Part shown: in pieces, positions 34,695 to 47,367 of the stretch
How the letters are laid out: the number at the start of each line of letters is the position of its first letter
Numbering within the stretch: the stretch's first letter is position 1
Assembly (NCBI GenBank): GCA_013398175.1
Contig: VZRZ01004578.1
Span: 324,529-388,528 of the forward strand
From: Climacteris rufus
Lineage: Eukaryota; Chordata; Aves; Passeriformes; Climacteridae
Reading direction: 5' to 3'
DNA: 64,000 bases
Notes under the pieces: model-generated
The model's input: the letters and a program-made list of their open reading frames with translations, nothing else
Databases searched by the model: none
What the model was told of the DNA's origin: nothing
Position numbers and translations under genes: made by a program

Positions 34695-35329
34695 ATCTGC
34701 CTTATTTATACAGATCTTGCACGCGCTTCCACAGATCACAGCCGTGTCCATGTCGTGGGCTGCCCTGCGGTGCCACCAGGCACATTCTCTTCAGAAGAGC
34801 TGGTTGGACTCACAGAGGGGTGCCGGGATGGGGGCATTGGGAAGTGGCTGGGGTGGTCCCTCTGCCTGGGACACGAGCCTCTATCATAAGCCTATGGTCA
34901 CTCACTCCCCAGAGACTGAGGAGTAGCATCATGAGGCGTGGCCCTCTGGGAGGCCATGGCCAAAGCAGGCATCACAAAAATATTGGGGGAACAGGGAAAG
35001 GGGGCATCCCCCACGGTGGGCGAGAGAGGGAGTCTGGATGCTTGGCCACAAGGACAGCAAATATGTGCATTAGCATCCAATGGTGGAGGAAAAGGCTGTT
35101 TCTTGGCTCTTCCTCAGGGAGGAGAGGGGTTTTGATGTCACTGCTGGAGAAATTGGCTCTGTGCAATGTTGTTTCACTAGCATTTAGCCTCAAACAAGAA
35201 AGGGAAAGAAATTAGAAAGAAAAGTATGGAGAAACACAGAGGACAGAATAGAAGCTGCAGCTTTGGATGCGAAAGAGAAGCAGGTAAAAGCACCTTTCTC
35301 CCCCTTCAAAAGGAGAAAATTACATGAAA
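34695..35329. other. GC-richer intergenic segment, no gene accepted
   Basis: A + strand reading frame runs to 35213 from within the GGA repeat, but no domain, splice structure or start context supports it. Frames on both strands overlap here, as expected of GC-richer DNA with few stop codons. Confidence 0.5.
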
Positions 35330-35650
35330 ACTGCCCATTAATTATATCTTCTACGTATTAAGCATTCATTATCTAATAATGGCTGTGGCTAACTTACAAA
35401 AAAAATCTGATTATTTTCTGTTGGGGCATGCAATGCCCTGTATATATTAGAAAGGTAAGCAATGATATATATTTATGGGTACTGATGTAATAGCTATTAG
35501 ATTTATAATACAGTGAAGAAACATAATTTTATTAGAAAGAGCAATAGTTCACAATCCTATTATTGTTTATTGCTGACGTCAGTGCTGAACTATAATAAGA
35601 ATCATGTAACAACTGGAAATAATAATAAAAATGCCGTTTAGATTTGCAAG
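35330..35650. promoter_or_regulatory. Candidate conserved element with a perfect CRE
   Basis: The block is very AT-rich but not simple-sequence. It has many TAAT/ATTA cores (CCATTAATTATATC near 35335, TAATAATGGC near 35375, TAATAGCTATTAG near 35489). A palindromic cAMP-response element TGACGTCA lies at 35574-35581, preceded by TTGTTTATTGC, a forkhead-like word at 35565-35575. This is the kind of composition seen in deeply conserved developmental enhancers. The motifs are seen directly; the function is inferred. Confidence 0.33.
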
Positions 35651-36239
35651 AAAGTGGATCCTCTAAAACACAAGTAGGGATTACAGACCTCTACCTGGCA
35701 GCAGCCATTTGGGTTGCTGAAGCCATAGAGATGCAGGTCAAGGTTTTGCCCCTCAGTCCAAAGGTGAGTTTCCTCCTGCCCTCAAATGTGTCATCAGCCA
35801 CACTGCAAACACCTGGGCAAGGCTTGGAGGGGCTTCCCAAAGTGTTCCCATGGGAGCCTTGTTCTCCATTGTGGAGCCATAGTACTGTGTTCTCCCTGGG
35901 GATGCAGGGACACCTGGGGCAGTGGCATCCCCAGACCAGCCTCCCACCATGAGCAACACACAGGCACCAAACTTTCCTTTGGGCTCCTGGATAACAGCCT
36001 TGATAATTAGAGTTTATAAAACCTCACATCCTAAACATCAAGGAAGTACTTGAACTACCACTCTGCACTTTTCATGGCTAGCCTTTGTTTTATATGAGTA
36101 TACGCATATATACTTAGACTCTAAATCTTTCATTATAGTTGCCCTAAAAATTTGTTTTCAGCATGTATCTGGAACTGTCAGCCTTGCTGGTTCTCTACTT
36201 CTCTCTATTGCTTTCTTTTTTCTCTTGTTTCTAGCAGGT
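35651..36239. other. Intergenic, no gene seen
   Basis: Short overlapping frames occur on both strands. No recognised exon, RNA gene or repeat was found. Confidence 0.55.
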
Positions 36240-36500
36240 TTCTTTTTTCCCTTTAGAGCAGTATTTGCTGACCTTCAGGCTCCAGAATTAACTCATTCTC
36301 CCAACATCTGTGAATTATTAATGAGGGTGTTTCAGAAAGTTCCTTAGCCACTTGCTTTAAAACTCCAGAGTGCAAATTAATAGAGCTGTTTTTAGGAAAG
36401 CTTAATTTTAGCAGGTGCTGCCTCAGATCTTCCTTTGTTGCGGAGATAAACGTTCTGCTCCCGCAGAAACATCAGACGGGATAGATACACCCTCCAGCTT
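36240..36500. promoter_or_regulatory. Candidate conserved non-coding element
   Basis: This block includes GAATTATTAATGAGGG near 36312, GCAAATTAATAGAGC near 36373, CCTTTGTTGCGGAGATAAACG near 36431 (a SOX-like CTTTGTT followed by CpGs) and CAGACGGGATAG near 36473. The combination of TAAT cores and retained CpGs stands out from the flanks. It is inferred, with no alignment. Confidence 0.28.
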
Positions 36501-39229
36501 CATTGCAAATTCAGAACAAAAGTGTCTAGTCAACACTTCTAATCTTTCTTTGTTAAACTGTGCAGTGCTGTGAGCTGTCTCTAGCAATGGTCCCACAACT
36601 GCTTAGTTTTTATTGCTCCTCTTAGTGTTTTCTTTTATTATCTGTCATTTTGCTGGCCACTGATTCTTCACTGATTTCTTTCAGCTCGCTCTCCCGTGTG
36701 TGAGTGTAGGGAGGAAGAGAACACCTAATAATCTAAGAATATAAACTAGGGGGATGCTGTGTGTGGAGGAGGTAAAAGTAGGGCTCCCAGTGGCAAAGAC
36801 AGAGGCTGAGGTGCTCTGTGCCTGGGGTGGCAACAGGCCCTGATGAGAAGGCAGTGGAGGAGGTGCCAGGCAAACATATCAAGGGAGGGCAATGCTCCTG
36901 AGTACATTTTCCTGGTCACAGGTAGAATCTAAGTCTGAGACACTACCAGAATGACCTCTGTGGCCACGTACTGGATGGAAAACTCTGGCCCTCCAGCAGC
37001 CCTTGCCTCCTATACCCTTCCTCCCTCTATCCTGATGTTTACTAGCCCTCTTCTGCCCAAACTATTTTCCCCTTCTCAGGACTAGCTGATACCTGCTGCT
37101 CCGTGGCCCTGTCAAATTTGCCAACCCATGACCCCAAATGCTAAACCATTCACTTACCATCAGCCACCAATGTCCCTGTTCTTTTCCTACACAGTTGAAA
37201 ACTTAGTCTGATCACAAGTCTATGGAAAGGGATAACTTCCAGCTTTGCTTCAAAATATGGATGGGCTCAGCCATAGGCAAGGTAAGGTGAAAGTAGGACA
37301 GGCAGTCAGTAAGTGTCACAACCTTAGAAATCTGAATCCATGAGCAGAAATCCACACTAAAAGCTTCAACTGAGGTGCCTCAGTAAGAATGTGTTAGAGA
37401 GAAAGAAAGGTTTGCAAATGTTGGTGCAGCCAAAATTCACACTAAAACAGAGCAGGAACAGAATATTTAGTTCCTTGACTCCAATAAATTGTCTGCGTTA
37501 ATACAACACTGACAGCTGAAATAGGTAGACTTATAAATTGGTGGAATTTCAGATTTCCACATAACTGGGTGATATTGTGTCCTGTAATGATACAAATATT
37601 CTTATGGGACATGATATCACACTTAAAACTCTAAATTTTTAAAGGTTTTTCAGTTACTTTATAGCAGCAGAGTGTCTTCAGAATGAACTAGATTTGCTAT
37701 TCCATCTGAAGAACAAAGAGAAAAATTTATAGAAGATCAAACAAATAAAAATACATTGAGAAAGACAGTAAGTGATGTCAACGCACTAAGAAATTAAAAA
37801 CTTTGCATTAGTGTCTGAGCTTTTTTGTTGGTACCCAGGTATTATAAATAATAAACTAAACCGAAATTGTACATATTATAAAGCTGCATTTTTCTGTAGG
37901 GCTTCTGGTGACATGTACAAACCACACGAGCTTTACTCCTGTGGCTTATCCATGTCACTAATCCCCCTCTATAAAAGTAAAGAAGGGAGGCACAGTGGGG
38001 AGGGGTGAAACTTGCACGAAGCCAATTCCATCTTTTGCCTACATTTGTTTCCACATTACCTAACAAGCCTTGCCCATGTCTTTCCTGGAGTCTGCCTTGG
38101 GATGAATGAACTTCTGCAGCAGAGAAATTAATCTTATGAAAAATGTTTGTTTTGGGTCATTGGAACTATTTGAGAAATATTTTGCTGAAAAATAGAGGGG
38201 AAACTCAACTCAAGTGGAAAAGAGGTGAAGTTTATTTGTGACTGACAAAGAATGATAATCTCTATTTTGTCTGTGTCATTTTTTTTCTTAAGACTGCTTG
38301 TAATCAGCTCAGTTCAGTCTCAAATGATGCTTGCTTTCTTTTTCCAAGTAATTTCACAAGACAGAGGAAAAAAAAGAGTTCATAATGAAGATCTAATTGT
38401 TGTAAAATCCATATACTTTTAAATATAAAGTTCAAATTAGCCTGTGGCTGAGAAATTACTATGAGATCATTTCTGTTAGATTTCTTTGAACGCAAAGGGG
38501 TCTCAGCTTTCCTAGGTTTTCTCAGGGAAGACTGGAGTCTGAATCAGTTGCTACACTCTGTTCCCTGGCCCAAGCACTGACTGGTTTTGGGATGCTCAAA
38601 CAGTGATTCTGAAATGCATCCCCCAGACCCATATGCTGTGTTACAGGATGTCTCCTGAAGTTTTGTTCCGGGGAAATGGAAGGTGAGGAGACTTACCATC
38701 CACTGTGTACCTCACAGGATGGCATTTTAACTTTTCTATCAAAACAGAGGGCAGATTTGTTTGTGGGGAATCTTTTGGGATGCCAGACTCAGTGGTTCTG
38801 CCTCTCAAATTATGACAGTCCTGTCAGGATCACTGCAGAAGACTCACCCCCTCTCCCGTGCCGTGCCTGATGCCTTGATCCCAGAGAGTTGAAATGGTGA
38901 ATCTCCCTCCTGGCTCTTGCTGGCCTCTTAGAAAATCCCTGCCTTAATCAGAAGACTTGTTTATGGTACAGCTCCTTGTCTCACAAGTACTACAGATGCC
39001 ACTTTGCTGCACCTAAACTGCTTACGAGACAGCACTCTTATCTAATAAGACATAGCACAGCCATACATATTTATTTATATTTGAACTCTTGCCCTCTGTA
39101 CTATACTGCAGGTCATGCATCTGCTCCAACACCACCTTATTAATTTTCTACTACTCTTCTCCATGGTGGCAACAGTGTTTCAAAGCCTGAAAGGAATATT
39201 TTCCTTTTTTTTTTTTGCTTTGATCTATC
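36501..39229. other. Intergenic, no gene seen
   Basis: This is AT-rich and mixed sequence with no coding exon. Reading frames do not exceed about 80 codons. No repeat family was recognised. Confidence 0.6.
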
Positions 39230-39430
39230 TCTTTAACTCTTTAGTTGCTGAAAGGAGCAGAGCCTGGGCTTCCTGAGCATGGTATCGCAGCGCTTCTTGT
39301 TGGGAATCGGGACACAGCCAGGCTCTCCAGACAATGTCAGTTCTCTGTTTGTGTAATACATTACTGTTCTGTTTTGTACCTTGCTAATTAGAAAGCAGGA
39401 AAGAAAAAAATATATTTATATATAAAAGAG
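39230..39430. promoter_or_regulatory. Candidate conserved non-coding element
   Basis: The sequence runs from ACTCTTTAGTTGCTGAAAGG through GGTATCGCAGCGCTTCTTGT (39281-39300) and GAATCGGGACAC to GTACCTTGCTAATTAGAAAG (39377-39396). CpGs in this context are rare for the window, and the downstream end has a homeodomain-type CTAATTAG. It is inferred. Confidence 0.25.
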
Positions 39431-42400
39431 CTCCCATCTGACAGACTCAAATTACAAAAGTATTCTGATATAAATTATTTAATCAGTGGGGGGAAAAAAG
39501 AAAGTCACAGTACTAACTATCATTTCTAGACAGAGTATTAACAACCATTTCTTTCATTGGCTTCTGGTGTCTTATTTTGCACACCCATCACCAATAAGAA
39601 GCTCTTGCATGATGCTTACCATAAAATATGACTTTCATCTCTTTGTCTTTGCATTCACTTGCTTCATTTACCTTCCTAATGTATAAAAAGTTTTTAATTT
39701 GCCTCCCTCCCTTCCTCTTCTGTCACTAGCACTCTTGAAAACTTCTGGAAGAAAAAAGTAAAGACTTTAATTCATATATGGGACCCCATTCTGCCAGACA
39801 GATCTGCCAGTCTTTGAAATACGTTCCATGAACAAGGGGTTGTTTGAAGGTGTGATCGCAGATCTATGGAGCGGTTGCAAGCTGACAGTAGGAAACCATT
39901 CCGACGAGTGTGCTCCTCTCCAAACCCATGTCTCCTTTGATGTCCTCTGAGGATGGATGGGCATCAGGAGGCTGAAGGCTTTCTTGGGGCAGCTGTCCCC
40001 AGCAGCAGAGGGAAATGTGCTCAGGGCCTGAGCTTTGCCTGAGGAAGAGGTGCCTCACTGGGTGCCCTCCCTTCTTTGTAGTGATCAACTTCGGTGCCCT
40101 GAGGTTGTGTCTGGCCTCAGGGTACACGGTCAGAGGTCAGATCCAGTGTGTCTCGACTGCTTTGGCAGGTGACTGGAGCCAGGCTCCAGTCTCCCCAGTG
40201 CTTTCCTCAAGATGGGCCCACGTCCCTGGCCTGTGGATGGCAGCTTGCGGTGACAGGTCATTTTCCTGCCACTCTCTGAAAGTCAAGTCCAGAAGTTTAA
40301 TAAGCCCCTTCAAAAAGAGGCTTTGCATGGCACAACTTTCACAAAACAATAATTGGTGTTGCCATGAGGTTGAATCAACCCAAAAGGCTAGATAGCACAT
40401 CTTTAAACTATGAGGAGACCTACCTTCTTTCCAAAAAAACAAGAGGAATCCAAGGATGTTACACAAGAGCCCCCTTGGACAAATATGCTGCTGTGAGGCC
40501 AACAAAGCTGTGCAATACTAAAACAAGGGGCAAACCCCTGTTACTACCCATGGGCTGGTGGTAGACCCCTGAGCAAGGTTTCTCATCCAAGAGCCTGAGA
40601 CCATGAGTGAAAAGCTTTTTAAAAGACCAGAAACGGTAACATGTGCCAAAACCTATGTTCATGCATCAATTGTTTGTGCCAAACCTCAAGGTTGCTCTGG
40701 GAAGGGTAACCCTCCCAGAGTCAACACCTGTGTCTGATAAAAGTAGAAATATATTGTTTTCTGGCCCCTATAGTGGGTGAATACATTTTGATTGCCTGCT
40801 GAGCTTACATGTAATAAGAAACAGAGTGAACTGCTTTTCCTTTCACAGTTATGTCACTACTAAATATATATTTTTTTTTGCAGGTTTAGAATCCATATCC
40901 TGCTGTTGAATAAACAGCTGAAGTTATTGAGATTTTCCTGTAAATCTTTCACTTTTCTTGCCATGACCTGTGAGCAGGGTGGGTTTGGGGGGCAGAGTGT
41001 TATGTGGGAAAAAATAATAAGAAGAAATTAAATAAGACAGGAAGTAGCCGTGTCACGGTGCTGTCTGCTCACACAAGCACTGTGATGTGGCAGGGCTGCT
41101 CCCTCTGAAGCTGGGGCAATGCTGGTGCCCACTAGCCTGGCGGGACAGTACAGCACAAGCCAGACCAATGGTTCACACTAGCCAAGCCCTCTGGGGCTGT
41201 TTGTGTTTTGCCCAGCTACATCCCCAGCACCATCAGGAAGGTGTGGAGTCCTAAGCCTTCCCTGCAACCGCTGCACCATTGTTTTCCTCATAAGATCTGA
41301 TCCATCAGGTTCATCCTTGCAGTGCTAGTGGGAAGGGGACAGTCCCCAGCAAGTGACAAAGGCTCTGTGTTCAGTTGCTGTTGTAGGGGAAAAAAGGTCC
41401 AAGTGTTTTTTCCACAGCAGAGCTGCTGATAATGACATCCTGCTCCTCTGTTCTCCCTCTCTCTTCTCTACCACCACCAGACACTGGAAATATGAAATAA
41501 AGCTCATTTTTCTGACATAACACATTAAGATCTTGAAAGTTTATGCCACAGCATTGTAAAATGAAAACCTCTTGGCACAAGAGAGGTGAAGTGCTACCTG
41601 TTTGTGAGCAGGGAGGGGAGTTCCCACTCACATTATCTTACACGATGGAAATGGCAACAGGCAGCTGCCTGCAACCCTCAGCTTCCCTGCTCCTCCCTCC
41701 CACTCCCTCCTCTTGCCCCACGGAGACCAAAAATTCTGTGTTCAGAGGCAGACTAGGCTCGGGATTTAAGAGAAGTAATTTTTCTGCCTTACCGTGCTGC
41801 TCTGGTGATGTTGCCTTAACCTCAGCCAACATCAGGGTCTCTCTCCCAGTGGGTGTAAGCCACTCTCCAGACGAAGGCAGCCTTTGTCATCCTCCAGCAA
41901 GAATGGGGAAAAGAAAGGGGTGCCTCCCATTAGCTGTGAGGTGACAATATCAGAAGCAAGGAGCTACAAGTCCTGGTTTACCCAGGATGGGCTGGGAGAA
42001 GTCACCTTCCCTGGTGGGATTTGCTACTTGCAGCTTTTAACCATGTAAGTGAGGTCAGGTTGCCAAACCTGGTGGCAAAGGCAGCAAGTGTTGCTTCTGG
42101 GAAACAGAGACAACTGAAACAAAATCCTGGGAAGGTCTCAGGCTGGTTGGTGGAGGAAAGCTCAGCCTTCATCCGCACACAGTTGTGTGCCGCTTCTTCA
42201 TTTTTGTGTACAGACACATGTAGTGCCAGCTGCCTGTGTGGAAGTTTTATTGTCTTGCTTGAAAGGTACAAGCTGAGAAGTCAGGGCAATATTAAACATC
42301 ATTTATTAAATGAGGGAGGCTTTAATTTGCTCTAGAGATACTAAACATTTGATTCAGGAGAAGCTTGGACAAATATCAAAAAAAAGTTTTATTCTTTGAA

Positions 42401-44500
42401 TTGCATTTTCCCAAGGAGAAGGTGGGACCACTTAATGTTAACAGCTGGAAAGAGTCCCTTCCAACTCAGCACATTAGAGGGGAACATGTGGGAAGAAGAG
42501 GGTTTTGTCTTTAAGAAAACCTTCAACCCACATATTCTGGGGCAGGGTGAGAAAACCCCCTTTGCCAGATGCCTACTTGACTGGGTAAGTGCTGAGATTA
42601 ACAGTCCTTTGGAAAAAATACATAGAAACAAGTAAAAAGTCCTACCAAAACAGAGTGTTCACAAGCAAAAAGAGATGAATCCTCTGAGCCATAAATTCAG
42701 GAGGAAGTGTACGACATGTGCTTCTTCCCTCACCATGGCACTGCTTTGGATCACTTTCCTCATCAGGATATGAGTGGATTTTGGACTGGTTGACCTTGGC
42801 TTCTCTTAAATTGGAACTTGTACTGATGGAGTTAAACCAAAGGACACTTACTGTGCTGAAGAATGATATGCTTTGCTCCAGCCTGACACCAGTCCTAATT
42901 AATTTAAACAGAAATAAAAATGGTACAAAGTACAGTAAAAGTATCCAGCTTGCAGTGATATAATGAAATCAGTTCACACTCAGATAAAACCAGTGCAACT
43001 TAGCACACAGATAAACATCAAGGGAAACTGATTAAATGTCCAAGCAAAGGGATGAAACATGAAATCAGTTGGACAGTAAAGAGGGTCAATTGTAAAACAG
43101 ATGATATTGTCCCAGCAGAATTACTTTCTTTTCTTTCTTTCTTTTTTTGTTTTCACTGATTTTGTGTTGGTTTGACTTGGTTTTGGTGTGGTGCTGTTCA
43201 GTGTTTCTACCTCAATCTCTCCACTCAATAGAAAAGTCTGGAGTATTTTCTCATCCTTTTCCCCACTATCAGTGGGGGACTGTCAGTCCCTTCTCTGCAT
43301 CAGCTGGTATCACCTGCAGAGAAGCAAGGAGATCTTAGAGGGAAATCAAATATCCCATGGGCAAACTGATTTTCTTTGTTTATAATGCTCTGCCAAGCAC
43401 ATCTTGAAAGGTAGGGGAGGAGTTTGGTTTTTTTTTAGGGAGGGGGTGTTGATTTGTTTCCTTTTAAAATGCCTTTAGAGCCAAGAACCTCTAAGATTTC
43501 CACACATTTTTTTAGCATATGACTTCTATCCAGCTTCTGTGAATGCAGCTGCCTACTCTGAAGACATCCAGGCTTTCAGTGGTGTGCCATGCAGACAGAT
43601 GCTCAACCACTGACGCATGCAAACAGAAAATGTGGGTTAGGAGATGGGGGCGAGAGTGACCTAGAATGGCTGGAAGCTGAGGCTCCCAGACAAGTCAATA
43701 TATGGACGGCACCATCAGCAGGATGAGCACAAGCAAATGAACACAGATTGCTGCACTTTTCACTAGATTGGAGATCTTCACAGGGAAAGGAAGCGCAGCT
43801 GCCTCTGGTAGCACCGGGAGCAGGGCAGAGTGGCATTCCTGGCATTCTTGGTACAGCCCTCAGGCTGCCATCCCAAAAGTCTGCTCCTGTGTGGAAGGTG
43901 GTGAATATGGACCTGAAAGTCAGGAGGAAGTCAGATGCTCCTCTGAGCTCTCGTCATGACACAGCAACCTCCACACCTGGAAGGGCAGGTCAGAGCTCTG
44001 TGGGGTGATGCAAGACAGTGAAACGGCTCTCACTCCTGTTACCCACACAATGTTACCCTGTTACACCTGGAAAATTCCTTTGCCCTAAGCAGCTTCAGCT
44101 ACTGCATGACTTTTAACTTTCAGTATCAAGCAAGTAATCTTTGACACTTTTGTCCTTTCTAGGTATCTTCTCAAGGATCAGCAAATAGATCCCAAATGCT
44201 ACTTTTGAAGTACTTGGTGAGTGGGGAAAAAACTATATATTTCTGAATACTGATACCAAAATTACCTCTGAGAGAATTGAAATATATATCTTGGCCTCTG
44301 CAGTTTTGTAGCTAAGATTTTAGATTCTCTTTTAATTACACCAGCTGTTTTATCCTGGTTCTCACCCTTCCCACCAGACCTGGCATGGCTGAGTATCTTC
44401 TGAACAATCATGGGTCCTTCCCGACTTACTCTGTTCATTAATCTGTATTACATGGGCTACTCTTTGTCTGTGTGCAGCTCTTTGGTGATGACAGTGGGAG
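39431..44500. other. Intergenic, no gene seen
   Basis: No exon was recognised. There is a short TTTC-rich stretch at about 43125-43148. Frames of 120-133 codons at 40015-40505 and 41543-41944 overlap frames on the opposite strand and show no domain, so they are treated as chance. Confidence 0.55.
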
Positions 44501-44576
44501 TTTTGCACACACAGAGACCATAGAATTCACTGGCAATCCACAGAAGCACTTTTTTTTTAATGTGGTATGGAAAAAA
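44501..44576. repeat. Direct repeat copy 1 of an unnamed dispersed unit
   Basis: TTTTGCACACACAGAGACCA, then ATTC, then GGCAATCCACAGAAGCACT, a T-run, and AATGTGGTATGGAAAAAA. The same order of blocks recurs at 45317-45417. The family is not recognised. Confidence 0.7.
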
Positions 44577-45316
44577 CTCTTTTTATGAAAACAGATAACA
44601 TCAAGTGCCTGAGGCCTTTGCCCTAGGTGTCTCAAAGGGAAAGGCACTTAAAAAATGTGCAAAGCAGCAGCCCAAACCTCCCACGGTGCTGAAAAGAAGA
44701 CTAAATATTCTTAAGGAAATGTTGGGTTTGTTCCAGTTTCTCCAGAAACACTTACCAAACCCACTTCCACATTTTCGGGCACTGTTTTTGGGAACTCAGC
44801 ATTTAGGTACTTTGAATGAAAACAGCATGGTCAGCTGGACCACCTTATGTGAACATTAATTTCTATTCACTGGACATGAATCTATTTTCCCTGTGAAAAA
44901 ACTGGAGCGGCTCCACAGGAGCCATGTGGAGTCACACTACTCTAAAGCCAGAGGAGACTCCAGCCTCTAAGATGCACTTCACTTTGCAAAGCATATGCTA
45001 TTAATTAACCATGAGAAATGGCTGCTCATTTACTTTTCAGCTACATGTAGATTAAATGTTTCCTAACTCAGCATCAGTCTCAACTATCTCTCTTCAGATT
45101 TACTCTATGAGGCTGTCCACAAAAGCTGGGGAAATTGTGAATGAGTGTGGGCAGCAGGAATGACTGAAACAGAGTGAGCCATGCTGAAGAGAGCTGAAAT
45201 TTTAGGAGAAACCATCCATATGTCAGAGGAAGAAAACCCATCATCTTTCATCAGTTCTGAGCAGGTCATCATCAAAGAGAAGGATTCTTAGACAGTAAAA
45301 TGGATTATTATTTTTT

Positions 45317-45417
45317 ATTTTGCACACAGAGACCATGTCATTCCATGTCATTCCTGCCAATCCACAGAAGCACTGGTGTTTTTTTTGTTTTTGTTTTTTA
45401 ATGTAGTATGGAAAAAA
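45317..45417. repeat. Direct repeat copy 2 of the same unit
   Basis: It shares ATTTTGCACACAGAGACCAT, GCCAATCCACAGAAGCACT, a T-rich run and AATGTAGTATGGAAAAAA with copy 1, about 816 bp upstream. It is longer because of an internal 10-bp tandem duplication (CATGTCATTC twice, about 45334-45353) and an expanded T/G run. Confidence 0.7.
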
Positions 45418-46018
45418 GCTCAGCAGCACAGCAGAAGCATCCAGGCATGGGGAGGATTTAGATACCAGCAGACCAAAGGGATTCTGATTTCCCACTCTGC
45501 TGCTTGTCCACCCTTCAGACCAATATCAGTTTCTGTCATGGCTTCTTATCTGTAGTCCTTAAATACCTCTTCTCTGAAATGCTGAGGATGACACTGCAGT
45601 ATCTTGGGAAATGCAAACAGGAGATGTGACATGCAGTAGTTTGTAAGAGTATCATATCTTGGATATCCTTCTTTTAAGAAAAAGCTAGAACTTTTTTCTT
45701 GGAGCCACCCTAAGTAATAAATTGATACAAACAGCACAAATGAGTTCTTGTGTGGTTTGGAAGCTGTAAAGACTCTCAACCACTAGACTGGTCCAATTCC
45801 TCCTGTTTTTTGCTTTTGGTCTAGTAAATTGAAAGGCCACCACAGATGTTAGTACCACAAGTATTCATGTTCTATTCAGAAATGGAACCTTTTTTATTTG
45901 ATGACTTCTTCAAATGAACATGGCTTTTCACAAGGAAGAGGGAGAACAAGCTTCTGGGAAAGGTTATCAACTTTTTCAAGGAGTGAAAATTTGCTGTTTT
46001 CCTAGTAAAATATTTCCC

Positions 46019-46022
<4 letters not shown>

Positions 46023-46056
<34 letters not shown>
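46023..46056. repeat. Poly(T) run of 34 bases
   Basis: Thirty-four consecutive T residues are followed by GTTTTTTC. On the minus strand this is poly(A), but no retrocopied gene body and no AATAAA were found beside it, so it is treated as a homopolymer tract. Confidence 0.95.
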
Positions 46057-46057
<1 letters not shown>

Positions 46058-47254
46058 TTTTTTCATTTTTATATGTTACCAAACCTCACTATCAGGCTGG
46101 TATTTCTTCAGGTAAAGCTATTTCCTGCTTTCCTAAAGTATTCTCCCATCTTATATTTTATGTATTTTCTATGTAGACCCAGTCCCTCACTAGGACCATT
46201 TGGTGCCTATCATAGCTATTCCCTCCTGTTGCCTTACAGGCAAGATACCGAATGTACTGAATCATCAGATGACCAAAGGTCACATTAGCTCCTTAGATAT
46301 TCCTGTGCAGCTCTTTGGTTGCTGAACTCAGCTGTCTGTGGCTGAACTTGCCTTTAAACGTAGAGGATCAGAAAACACACAGCTGTGGAGAAAAGAGACC
46401 CATGGGGACCAATGCAACATCTCTGAGAAGTTAAAAACCATTATATGTACATTGGATCTTAGAATAACTTCCAATGCAAGGAACAAGGCTTTCCTTATGC
46501 AGATATAGTGTAAGCAGCTTGGAACCTTCTGCTTTTCTGAGTCATCTTCATTTCAGGCTAATGGTTAACTTAAGCTGTCTTTTAACTTGTAAATCCTTGC
46601 AACACTATTGCATATCCCTACAAGGAAAATGACTGGATGTAGCAGCTTTCAGGAGTAGCACCTACAACAGAAGTTTGGAGGTCTGGGAACTGTTAGATGA
46701 GACTTTAAAGCAACCTGATTTAACAGTGCTTCCTCTGACACAGGGAGACCTGTATAATTTCATGTGTGCTTGCTGTATGTGGTGAAGTGTTTACGCCCAT
46801 AATTCATTTCTCAGGAAATGAAGTGGGGAGCCCAAAATCCCCTGAAATCTGGTTGGCAGCAGTCAGTTGGCAAAATCCCATGAGGTGCATAACCATATGC
46901 TGGGAGAAACCTCCACAGCCACGCATGAAGATCCACTGTTGGTTTTAAGCACTGCTCCCAAAATTTGAGTATTTTCAGTTGCCATTGGCTTTGGTGGTAA
47001 ACAGGGGTGTTCATGACCATCAGCAGGTTGTCTGACAGCAAACAGCAGCAACTGTGCAACTTACAGCCTTCCTGAAGACAAATAAGTATCATAAACCAGT
47101 TATGTGGAAAACAAGTTGTCCAGCTCTGCAAATAGTTAGGCCTCCTGCAATCAGCACTGTAAGAGAGTTGCTTAAAGGGTAAAAAAGATGAACCCTTTAT
47201 TCCAAAGCATTATGTTTTGCGTCCTGTTTTTTGGTCTTGAATTTCTGAATGACT

Positions 47255-47286
47255 GTGAAATTTCATCTGTGTGAAATTTCATCTGT
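47255..47286. repeat. Perfect 16-bp tandem duplication
   Basis: GTGAAATTTCATCTGT occurs twice without interruption (47255-47270 and 47271-47286). Each unit contains the partly palindromic GAAATTTC. Confidence 0.9.
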
Positions 47287-47352
47287 GTAAAATGTCTACC
47301 ACAAAATGAACAAAATCCTCATTACAGTTCTAATCCTCCTGTTTAATATGCG

Positions 47353-47367
47353 CACCAGAGGGTGCTG
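47353..47367 (+). promoter_or_regulatory. Candidate CTCF-binding site
   Basis: CACCAGAGGGTGCTG closely follows the CTCF core consensus (CACCAGRGGGCGCTR), with T in place of C at the variable CpG position. It was found by eye, so chance matches cannot be excluded. In this setting it could mark a loop anchor between the ZNF407 domain and the distal desert. Confidence 0.35.

Noticed and set aside
34631..35215. 194-codon + strand frame starting in the GGA repeat.
   Set aside because: The glycine/arginine-rich start is the microsatellite. The rest has no domain, and similar frames open on the other strand.
46023..46056. Poly(T) as the tail of a minus-strand processed pseudogene.
   Set aside because: There is no AATAAA on the minus strand beside it, no gene-like body to its right, and no flanking direct repeats.
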